DNA of 53,201 bases from Paenibacillus barcinonensis (GTDB taxonomy: Bacteria > Bacillota > Bacilli > Paenibacillales > Paenibacillaceae): positions 1-53,201 of the forward strand of contig NZ_QJSW01000031.1 of the NCBI RefSeq assembly GCF_003217495.1, read 5' to 3'. Every line of letters begins with the position of its first letter. The first letter of the stretch is position 1. Shown piece after piece: positions 35,414 through 42,201 of the stretch. Below the pieces are notes generated by a model. The model saw nothing but the letters and a program-made list of their open reading frames with translations, did no database searches and was not told where the DNA came from. Position numbers and translations under genes: made by a program.

Positions 35414-35977
35414 ATGGAGAAAACCAGAGATAAATATGCCATACTGGGTACGTTGGGTGACGATGAAGGATTCCTGACTTGTAGCATGCATATTGCGAAA
35501 AAAATGGATAATTCTGATATGATTAAGCCATACCCCGAGTTCGAAGCCGCTGCAGAAGACCTGAAGTCAGGCGAGATTTCCTGTCTGCTGGTGCCCGGAG
35601 CGTATCCCAAGCTGAACAGCTTCATTATGGATTCAGATCTGGTGGTCTCCGAAAGCTTTGTAGAGAAGATCCCTGCACTGGTACTGTCCGGCTTTCAAGC
35701 CATCTGTCCAGAGCAGATTGATACGATTTTTCATCATCCGGCAACTACATATTTGTTATCTGAACTGAATATTGCCTATAGAGAGAACAGCACGGTATCT
35801 TCCAACCCTGAGGCCTGCAGGAAGGTCATACTGAATATAGAAACCTCCATTGCGCTCACGAACCAGCTCTGTGCAGATCATTATGGACTGGTCACTTATA
35901 AAGTGCTGCGCGAGGGAATTCAAATGCCATGGGTATGTTTTACGAAAAAACCACAGAGGGTGAACGCACTCGTATGA
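35414..35977 (+). CDS. BacA-like (prephenate decarboxylase/dehydratase-fold) protein
   Basis: 187 residues. It aligns by eye along its length with the bacilysin enzyme BacA: an N-terminal YAILGTLGDDEGF (BacA has a TLGPEGT block), LLVPGAYPKLNSFIMDSDL (BacA: IVPHAYDGIKHFYMRPDL), and a C-terminal IALTNQLCADHYGL then MPWVCF (BacA: IALTNELARQKYGL then MSWSLF). BacA decarboxylates prephenate without aromatisation, the first step to anticapsin. Ribosome site GGAGGA is about 11 bases upstream. The stop overlaps the next ATG (ATGA). Function by analogy only; BacB, BacC, BacF and BacG equivalents are not visible nearby. Confidence 0.65.
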   Translation: MEKTRDKYAILGTLGDDEGFLTCSMHIAKKMDNSDMIKPYPEFEAAAEDLKSGEISCLLVPGAYPKLNSFIMDSDLVVSESFVEKIPALVLSGFQAICPEQIDTIFHHPATTYLLSELNIAYRENSTVSSNPEACRKVILNIETSIALTNQLCADHYGLVTYKVLREGIQMPWVCFTKKPQRVNALV

Positions 35978-36384
35978 AAAGAATTGCAATTATACTGGAT
36001 AAAAATCTGGAGCAAGGAGCTGCAGCCAATGTGGCAGCCCTGCTTATGGGACAAGCTGCCCTAAATGAACCAGGGTTATATTCGGATCAACCTGTTCTGG
36101 ATCAGAGCGGTGTTCAGCACGCAGGTATCCGATACAGCACAGTTATTCTGAAGGCAGGGGAGAATCAACTGATCAATCTGGTCAAAGTCTGCTCCGAAGA
36201 TAACGACAGTTTGAGACATCTTGTTTTTACACAGACGGGGCAGTCCCTGAATAATGCCTTTGAACAATATGCAAGTGAGATCGCAGCAATGGCATTGGAG
36301 GCGACCAAGGTCGTAGGTGTCATTGTGTGGGGAGAGGACGAGTCCGTTCGGGCAAAGACCAAGAAATTCAGTGTGATGAAATAA
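35974..36384 (+). CDS. DUF2000-family protein
   Basis: About 136 residues from the ATG at 35974, coupled to the BacA-like gene through an ATGA overlap. N-terminus MKRIAIILDKNLEQGAAANVAALLMGQ and the central TVILKAGENQLINLV match DUF2000, a small alpha/beta family of unknown activity related in fold to peptidyl-tRNA hydrolase II. The coupling implies a role in the same small-molecule pathway or in its self-protection (inference). A terminator lies at 36506. Confidence 0.75.
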   Translation: MKRIAIILDKNLEQGAAANVAALLMGQAALNEPGLYSDQPVLDQSGVQHAGIRYSTVILKAGENQLINLVKVCSEDNDSLRHLVFTQTGQSLNNAFEQYASEIAAMALEATKVVGVIVWGEDESVRAKTKKFSVMK

Positions 36385-36505
36385 GGAAGGTCTGGGGGAT
36401 ACGCTTCAACGTTTGGTACAACAGCAGGATGTTGCGGCTGGCTGGAACGGAAGAGAGCAGAACAGATCAGCGCGGCTTGACCGTGCGGGGTACAAATATA
36501 GCGAG

Positions 36506-36548
36506 AAGGGCAGAAGCTATCCTATGGATAGGCCTCTGCCCTTGCTTT
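36506..36548 (+). terminator. Terminator after the DUF2000 gene
   Basis: AAGGGCAGA pairs with TCTGCCCTT around an inner TATCC/GGATA stem; followed by GCTTTG. Confidence 0.7.
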
Positions 36549-36684
36549 GTATAAGGGAATTTTTTAGATGAATGCTCTGCATACGGTGATGAAGATGCAG
36601 ATCGGAAGGAGGATAAACGGCAGCATGGAAAGGTAAAGATAGAAGCATAGACTGGTATGGGCAAGACAAAGGCAAAGTTAAAGT

Positions 36685-36714
36685 TATAGGTATAGGTATA
36701 GGTATAGGTATAGG
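36685..36714. repeat. Tandem repeat (TATAGG)5
   Basis: Five perfect head-to-tail hexamers abutting the 3' end of the MFS gene at 36715. Confidence 0.9.
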
Positions 36715-37935
36715 TTATGTGCTGCTTACAGCCGTGATCTTTTTCTCCGTGAAATAATAGATCAGCGCCAGAAGTGGCATGATCAGGCCAATCAACGTTG
36801 TAAGACTCCAGCCACCATGGGCATAAGACCAGCTTCCGAGCGAAGAACCGATGGCACCGCCGATGAAAAAGATCGACATAAACAGACCATTCACCCGCCC
36901 CCTTCCTTCATTACCAAGGGAATAGATCACCCGCTGACCGAGCACCAGATTGCCTGAAACAGCCATATCAAGAGTTATAGCGATAACGATCAGTAGAATT
37001 AACGAGGCTGTGGAATGGCTCTGGAACAGATAGGCAAGACCAAAGGAAACGATAGCAATAACGATAGCGGCCCCGGTAAGTACCCGGGTAAAACCGCGAT
37101 CTGCCCATCTCCCGGCGATCGGAGCGGCTATAGCACCGCCTACCCCTGCCAGAGCAAACCAGGCAATGCCCTGCTGAGACAGTCCAAAATCGCTCGCAAG
37201 CCGAAGGGGTACTGTTGTCCAGAACAGGCTGAATGCACCGAACAGGCTGGCCTGATAGAATGCCCGCCGACGTAGCATAGGCAGTGTTCGGAGCAGGGTG
37301 CCGAGGGACGTAATTAATTGTCTATAGGTTAAGCTTGGTTCAGGCTGGCGAACGGGAAGTGCTCGTGATAGAAGCAGCATGAGCAGGGCGATCACAATCG
37401 CGGAGAAGGCAAACACCGCCTGCCATCCCAAGGCGCTGGTGATAAAGCTGGCAACAGGACGGGCAAGCATAATGCCTAGCAGCAGGCCGCTCATGACATT
37501 GCCAACCACCTGTCCGCGCTGTTCTTCGGAAGTCAGGTACGTGGCATAGGGTACGAGAATCTGTGCCACAACGGACCCGACGCCAATAAGCAGTGATGCG
37601 GTCAGGAAAAGAAAGGCACTGGTTGAGAAGGTAGCAGTTATCAGTGCCAGAACGAGTACGATGAGAAAGAGCACAATTAAACGCCGATTTTCAATAATAT
37701 CGCTGAGCGGCACGATGAACAGCAGACCAATAACGTATCCAATCTGTGTCAGCGTCACAATTAATCCGGCTGTGGCAGAAGAGAGACCTGTGGTGGCGCT
37801 AATTGGTCCAAGAACCGTTTGAGCATAATACAGGTTGGCTACAATCAAACCGCAGGAAGCAGCGAGCAGGAAAATAATCCAGCCAGGTACAGCAGTCGTA
37901 GTACAGTTGGAGCTTTGTTTCTGTGTTGACTTCAT
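36715..37935 (-). CDS. MFS transporter, probable TetR-controlled efflux pump
   Basis: About 406 residues from the ATG at 37935, preceded by GGAGGTCG; the frame is open to 37980. Twelve membrane segments; loop 2-3 motif VPLSDIIENRRLIV resembles MFS motif A (degenerate), and the sequence resembles the YgaY/NepI-like drug-proton antiporters (ATGLSSATAGLIVTLTQIGYV). Divergent from a TetR regulator, with the same operator core found in both promoters, so its expression is probably relieved by a toxic ligand. Confidence 0.88.
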   Translation of the reverse strand: MKSTQKQSSNCTTTAVPGWIIFLLAASCGLIVANLYYAQTVLGPISATTGLSSATAGLIVTLTQIGYVIGLLFIVPLSDIIENRRLIVLFLIVLVLALITATFSTSAFLFLTASLLIGVGSVVAQILVPYATYLTSEEQRGQVVGNVMSGLLLGIMLARPVASFITSALGWQAVFAFSAIVIALLMLLLSRALPVRQPEPSLTYRQLITSLGTLLRTLPMLRRRAFYQASLFGAFSLFWTTVPLRLASDFGLSQQGIAWFALAGVGGAIAAPIAGRWADRGFTRVLTGAAIVIAIVSFGLAYLFQSHSTASLILLIVIAITLDMAVSGNLVLGQRVIYSLGNEGRGRVNGLFMSIFFIGGAIGSSLGSWSYAHGGWSLTTLIGLIMPLLALIYYFTEKKITAVSST

Positions 37936-38043
37936 AAGTTCGACCTCCGTTAAGGTATAGGATGAGCTAATCAGCTGCATTTAATTATGCGTATTGACGC
38001 GCGGGTTTATTTACTGTACGCACCGTTTACTAATTACACCTAA

Positions 38044-38072
38044 ATAATATACGATACGTTTAGTATTGTAAA
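38044..38072 (-). promoter_or_regulatory. MFS promoter with operator in the spacer
   Basis: Minus strand: -35 TTTACA (38072-38067), 17-base spacer, -10 TATTAT (38049-38044). The spacer contains the operator core ACGATACGTT (plus strand 38051-38060). Confidence 0.65.
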
Positions 38073-38168
38073 TAGGCAGTTACAGAACATAGTAATTTTA
38101 CATAGATAGGGCGGAAATATAATGACATTGCTGTGAGCTTAAAAATGTATATTGACGCTGCATTTTAG

Positions 38169-38185
38169 TATAATGAACGTATCGT
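38169..38185 (+). promoter_or_regulatory. tetR -10 element and operator
   Basis: TATAAT at 38169-38174 followed by AACGTATCGT at 38176-38185, the exact inverse of the operator core in the MFS promoter. Both copies have the ACG-N3-CGT pseudo-palindrome expected for a TetR dimer. Confidence 0.6.
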
Positions 38186-38246
38186 TTTGTTAATTTTATT
38201 TTTTGTATTTATTTTAGCTGAACTATTTTTACACAAAAACGGAGAG

Positions 38247-38358
38247 GACAGAAAAAACCTGGAAAAGCGAAGCGGTCGCCTTTATCACCGGATTTTCCCC
38301 TTTAATAAAGGGAATCAAAAAAATCTGGGGATAACAGCGATTGAAAGGTTATTCTGTC
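38247..38358 (+). ncRNA. Long structured RNA element in the tetR leader
   Basis: Nested complementary arms, read by eye: GACAGAA (38247-38253) with TTCTGTC (38352-38358); AACCT (38256-38260) with AGGTT (38346-38350); CGGTCGC (38273-38279) with GCGATTG (38337-38343, two G-U); TATC (38283-38286) with GATA (38330-38333); CCGGATTTT (38288-38296) with AAAATCTGG (38320-38328, one G-U); CCCTTT (38298-38303) with AAAGGG (38307-38312). A symmetric 3x3 internal loop separates two helices. No T-tract follows, so it is not a terminator. Expected to be transcribed from the TATAAT at 38169 as part of a 240-base leader. No known riboswitch class recognised. Confidence 0.6.
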
Positions 38359-38422
38359 ATTGAAGTGGTTGTGTAATACTTTAGTTCAGCCTATATAGAT
38401 GATTACAATGGAGGGGTCAGCA

Positions 38423-39004
38423 ATGACGGCAAAAAGAGGGCGTCCGCGCAACATGGAAACGCAGAATGCCATTCTTGCGGCGGCATATGAGCTGCTGCTG
38501 GAGGATGGGTTTGCAGCGGTGACCATTGAGAAGATTGCGGAACGCGCACAGGTAAGCAAAGCAACGATCTACAAATGGTGGCCCAGTAAAGGGGCTGTGA
38601 TTCTGGATGGCTACATGTCTGCGTTAACAGCCAGATTGCCTGTGCCAGATACGGGGTCTGTATATGAGGATGTGCGTCTTCATGCGGGAAACCTGGTTCA
38701 ATTTCTGACAAGTGCCGAAGGGAAGGTCATTACACAGATTATCGGAGAGGGACAGTCTGATCCAGCTCTTGCGGAAGAATACCGAAGCAGATATATTCAG
38801 CCGCGTCGCCGCGAGGCGTGGGGGATTCTGGAGAAAGGTGTGAAGCGCGGCGAGCTGAAGCAGGGACTGGACATTGGACTATATATCGACCTGATTTATG
38901 GACCTGTGTTCTACCGAATGCTCGTTACGGGTGAGTCGATGGATGATACGTTTGTGGAGCTGCTGCTAGGCGTGGTATTCAAAGGCATTGGGTCTGAGGC
39001 ATAG
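38423..39004 (+). CDS. TetR-family transcriptional repressor
   Basis: About 193 residues from the ATG at 38423, with GGAGGGG upstream; the frame opens at 38399. N-terminal TetR HTH: NAILAAAYELLLEDGFAAVTIEKIAERAQVSKATIYKWW is split across residues about 13-55. The C-terminal ligand domain is of the TetR_C_16/AcrR-like kind (RREAWGILEKGVKRGELKQGLD). Divergent from an MFS pump; operator cores in both promoters suggest repression of the pump and itself. Confidence 0.9.
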   Translation: MTAKRGRPRNMETQNAILAAAYELLLEDGFAAVTIEKIAERAQVSKATIYKWWPSKGAVILDGYMSALTARLPVPDTGSVYEDVRLHAGNLVQFLTSAEGKVITQIIGEGQSDPALAEEYRSRYIQPRRREAWGILEKGVKRGELKQGLDIGLYIDLIYGPVFYRMLVTGESMDDTFVELLLGVVFKGIGSEA

Positions 39005-39133
39005 CAAGAAGTGCAGCAACATGTGAGAAGTGAAAGGAAGAGAAGAAGAGCAAAAGGAAAAGGAAGAGGAAGAGGGCAATACGGAGGGATTCCGAATTAC
39101 CCGGGAAGCGGTTATGTGTGGCAGGGCAAAGTT

Positions 39134-40258
39134 TTAAACCTGAAAGATCGGGGAGATGGCAGTGGGCCATGTGTCCGTCGCTTTGGGGATGAAGGAATTT
39201 TCGTGCTCGTTTAAAACGGGGGGATCATTCCACACTGAACTTGGCAGTTCGCGTCGTAATACAGGAGCCACTTCTGTGGCAAAACGTTCCACTTGCTCCA
39301 ACTGCTCGCTATGCGTGAGTCCATCAACGCTTATACTGAGCACCTGGTGCCCGTAAGCGGCATGATAATCTAGAATCTTCGAGATCACCTGCTCCGGGCT
39401 GCCGATCAAAACCGGGCCGCGGGCAATATTGTCCTCCAGATCCGTAAAAGGAGACTGGTTATGCTGTGCCGCCGCGGTAGCATGAAATGCTTCATAGTAC
39501 GGCTTGTAGCGACGAATGGCTTCTTCGCCCGTGCTCGCAAGATAGAGGCTGCCAGCACCAGAACCAATCACAGCTTGTTGTGCATCATGACCATAATAAG
39601 TGAGGCGCTCGCGGTAATGGTCGATCAAAGCTTTGTATTTGGCCTGAGGGTGGAAGGAATTCGAGGTAAAGAGCGGCTCACCATATTTGGCAGCCAGTTC
39701 TGTAGATAATGTGCTCGACGCACTGCCATGCCAGATCGGAATGGTCTTCTGAAGGGGTCTCGGCCACGTGGTCACCCCATCAAGTGCAGGACGATATGTG
39801 CCTTCCCAGGTGACATTCTCTTCCGACCACAGCCGCTTCAGCAGATGATAGCGTTCATCCAGAGAGTCCCACTGCTGCTCCTCGCGAATGCCAAACAGCG
39901 GGTAATGACGCGGGTCATTGCCTTTGCCGATAATCAGCTCCAGCCGTCCACCCGACAACTGATCCAGCGTAGCGTAATCCTCGGCAACCCGAACCGGATC
40001 AAGGATGCTAAGAACCGTAACCGTGGTCAGCAGACGAATCCGTGAGGTGGCCGCAGCAATCGCTGTTAACACAACGGGCGGCGATGAAGACAGGAAGGGT
40101 GCGCCGTGTCGTTCACCGATGCCGTAGGCATCGAACCCCAGTCGCTCAGCGAGCTGAGCTTGCTGCAGGATGTTATGGAACTTCTGCTGAGTTGTCAAAA
40201 CTTCCCCTGTGACGGCATTAGGTAGATTCATCATGAGGCTAAACAAGGCAAATTTCAT
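39134..40258 (-). CDS. LLM-class (luciferase-like) flavin oxidoreductase
   Basis: About 374 residues from the ATG at 40258, which has AAGGGAGTAC upstream; the frame is open to 40351. Bacterial luciferase-like TIM barrel: AERLGFDAYGIGERHGAPF near the N-terminus, TTVTVLSILDPVRVAEDYATLDQ, GRLELIIGKGND, and IPIWHGSASST. Group members use FMN or F420 to oxidise small organics. Substrate unknown. It is not coupled to neighbours. A purine-rich tract of about 50 bases lies between its end and the TetR gene. Confidence 0.88.
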   Translation of the reverse strand: MKFALFSLMMNLPNAVTGEVLTTQQKFHNILQQAQLAERLGFDAYGIGERHGAPFLSSSPPVVLTAIAAATSRIRLLTTVTVLSILDPVRVAEDYATLDQLSGGRLELIIGKGNDPRHYPLFGIREEQQWDSLDERYHLLKRLWSEENVTWEGTYRPALDGVTTWPRPLQKTIPIWHGSASSTLSTELAAKYGEPLFTSNSFHPQAKYKALIDHYRERLTYYGHDAQQAVIGSGAGSLYLASTGEEAIRRYKPYYEAFHATAAAQHNQSPFTDLEDNIARGPVLIGSPEQVISKILDYHAAYGHQVLSISVDGLTHSEQLEQVERFATEVAPVLRRELPSSVWNDPPVLNEHENSFIPKATDTWPTAISPIFQV

Positions 40259-40467
40259 TGAATGTACTCCCTTGCTTGTATAAAAGTGTCTGTCCGTGTT
40301 GTATAATCCTATGGAAATAGTAGGATATTGAGGTTGTGATAACTGTATCATGTTCCTTCTGATTCTTCTAATGGATTTTTTCTATAAGCAATTCGGGACT
40401 GGGGCAAGCTGGAGATGTAGAACTTTTTTGCTGGAATAAAAATGTAAAATAATTGCCACGATTGTTA

Positions 40468-40496
40468 TTGACCACTGTAAAATTTAGGATTAAAAT
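40468..40496 (+). promoter_or_regulatory. Promoter/operator of receptor 1
   Basis: TTGACC, 17-base spacer, TAAAAT. The spacer contains TGTAAAAT, two bases, then AGGAT. The same 29-base block occurs at 42118 before receptor 2 with only four differences, all inside the spacer. Confidence 0.7.
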
Positions 40497-40550
40497 TGGT
40501 GTAATCATATAAATTCAAATTTCTGGATTTTAATTGTGGAGGTGGGATAC

Positions 40551-41945
40551 ATGGAACCTGCAACTACGATACGCTCAACGATTGAGGATTACATCAGGAA
40601 ACAGGGATATACCCTTCAATATTTTGCAGATATATCGGGAGTGAACGCTGGAACGCTTAGCGCCATTATTAAGGGAACACGCCCCATCGCCATGGCGCAG
40701 CTTGATCTGATCACCCAGGGCATGAATCTGGAGGAAGGTTATTTCTACGAGACGTACGGTGCGGAGTGCTTCGTGGAATCGGCTCCCCACTGGCGAAGGC
40801 TTGAGCCTTTCCTGCAACGTTGTGCAGAATTGGACAAGCTGGACTGCATCCAACGGGTGATCCAACAAGTAACAGACGATCGCTCCTACATATCGGAACT
40901 GTTCGAAATGGCCGAAGGTATGCTGGAGCGCGGACAACAAAAAGCAGCCCGCATGTTATATGAATGCGTAGCCGAATGCGAGAAATACCAGCATTCCGAG
41001 CGCCTGGCCCTCTGCCAGTACCGCATCTTCACCCTCTCGCTAGGCCAGAATCAGCATGATAACCTCCGGGCCGCCGTGCACTTCGAGCCTTATATTAATC
41101 GGCTGGATGAGGAGAGGCAGTTGGATGCGATTAAGGATTTGGCGAATACGTATGCGTCTCTTCGATATTGGGATAAGTCATTTTCGCTTGCTGATGATCT
41201 GGGACGGAAAGCTGAAATTATCCAATCATATACTAAGAAAAAAATAAGCAAAGAGAATAGGGTCACAGCCTACCCGTTATTTGTATATCAGGCGTATTCA
41301 AACTTGCTTAAGGCTAATGCATGTGAATGGAAAGGTGATTATACTAACGCACTGGTTTATACAAAAAAAAATGTCGATTTGGCTAAAATTCCAAGTCCTA
41401 GCGATGAAGATATGATATATATCAATATGTTTAATAGATGGACTGAGGTTAATACCTACTTATATAATCTAATGATGGGGGACAAAGAGGTTCTCCCGAT
41501 ATATGTAGCTTGGATTGAGCAAAATGAAGAAGAAACACTTACTGCTCTTGTTAAGATTATTGAAGCAGCAAATAATTTTGAGATGGATATAGATCATATT
41601 ATATTAAAATTTGATAATTCCATTAATTCAATGTTCAGTGATACAAGCTCAACAGAAGGGCACAATGAGCAAATTAAGAATGACCAGTATTCTAAACTTT
41701 TATTTGAATTGGCAATGTATCATTTTAATCGAGAGCGATATGCAGAAGGGATGCAAAAGCTTGTCACGTGTTTAAGTTCAGCCATTAGAATTAATAATTC
41801 TAATGACATAATACAATGTGTTGCTCTCTTTGAGAGGTACAGGTCTTTTGCATCTCAGGAAATGGAAGTTACCTATCATAATCTAATGGAGGAGGTTAAC
41901 AGCTATTATGAAATCAAAAAAAATCATGGCTATACTCTTGTTTAG
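40551..41945 (+). CDS. RRNPP-type peptide receptor 1 (HTH + TPR, AimR/Alo-like)
   Basis: About 464 residues from the ATG at 40551 (GGAGGTGGG upstream; a GTG at 40536 is in frame). N-terminal XRE-like HTH: LQYFADISGVNAGTLSAIIKGTRPI at residues about 20-45. From residue about 75 on, a helical TPR-like solenoid begins with SAPHWRRLEPFLQRCAEL. This is the build of peptide-controlled RRNPP regulators (PlcR, NprR, AimR; Paenibacillus Alo receptors are the closest idea I have). Its last 38 bases overlap a gene for an exported signalling-peptide precursor. The DNA is mosaic: GC-rich up to about 41.22 kb, AT-rich after. Founder of a tandem array with three more paralogues. Confidence 0.8.
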   Translation: MEPATTIRSTIEDYIRKQGYTLQYFADISGVNAGTLSAIIKGTRPIAMAQLDLITQGMNLEEGYFYETYGAECFVESAPHWRRLEPFLQRCAELDKLDCIQRVIQQVTDDRSYISELFEMAEGMLERGQQKAARMLYECVAECEKYQHSERLALCQYRIFTLSLGQNQHDNLRAAVHFEPYINRLDEERQLDAIKDLANTYASLRYWDKSFSLADDLGRKAEIIQSYTKKKISKENRVTAYPLFVYQAYSNLLKANACEWKGDYTNALVYTKKNVDLAKIPSPSDEDMIYINMFNRWTEVNTYLYNLMMGDKEVLPIYVAWIEQNEEETLTALVKIIEAANNFEMDIDHIILKFDNSINSMFSDTSSTEGHNEQIKNDQYSKLLFELAMYHFNRERYAEGMQKLVTCLSSAIRINNSNDIIQCVALFERYRSFASQEMEVTYHNLMEEVNSYYEIKKNHGYTLV

Positions 41946-42036
41946 TGTTATGATCCTAAGCACTTTCCCTATAAGTCAAAATAATGTTCAAGATCAAATT
42001 TATGTGCCATCAGCACATGGTATTGGGCAAATTTAA
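41908..42036 (+). CDS. Phr/AimP-like signalling-peptide precursor
   Basis: 42 residues, too short for routine gene calling. ATG at 41908 with GGAGGAGGT about 11 bases upstream; overlaps the receptor 1 gene by 38 bases in another frame, as in rap-phr and aimR-aimP pairs. The N-terminus is a textbook Sec signal (MKSKKIMAILLFSVMILSTF), followed by a polar linker (PISQNNVQDQ) and the C-terminal tail IYVPSAHGIGQI. In this class the mature signal is the last 5-10 residues, so something like SAHGIGQI is the expected signal (inference). A strong terminator follows at 42072. Confidence 0.75.
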   Translation: MKSKKIMAILLFSVMILSTFPISQNNVQDQIYVPSAHGIGQI

Positions 42037-42071
42037 TTTAAGATACAAGGATTATCTATGGATACTTTATT

Positions 42072-42104
42072 GGTTTATTTCCGAATGCGGAAGTAAGCCT
42101 TTTT
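42072..42104 (+). terminator. Terminator of the receptor 1-peptide operon
   Basis: 12-base-pair stem (42072-42083 with 42088-42099, two G-U pairs), loop AATG, then TTTTT. Confidence 0.85.
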
Positions 42105-42117
42105 GTATTTTCATAGA

Positions 42118-42146
42118 TTGACCGATGTAAAATACAGGATTAAAAT
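42118..42146 (+). promoter_or_regulatory. Promoter/operator of receptor 2
   Basis: TTGACC, 17-base spacer, TAAAAT; nearly identical to the block at 40468-40496 before receptor 1, including TGTAAAAT and AGGAT in the spacer, while the flanks differ. Confidence 0.7.
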
Positions 42147-42201
42147 AACATTTATTATATGTTATTGAATTATAAGTGATTTGGGTGATGGAGGTGTGAT
42201 A

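Larger units (their letters stand above)
36385..36714. other. Intergenic region with terminator and hexanucleotide repeat
   Basis: About 330 bases without a gene. It contains the terminator at 36506-36543 and five tandem TATAGG units (36685-36714) that end exactly at the stop codon of the leftward MFS gene. Confidence 0.5.
37936..38422. other. Divergent regulatory region of MFS and tetR
   Basis: About 490 bases without a gene. It contains the leftward MFS promoter (38044-38072), two inverted copies of the operator core, a rightward TATAAT at 38169, and a long RNA hairpin (38247-38358) in the tetR leader. Confidence 0.7.
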
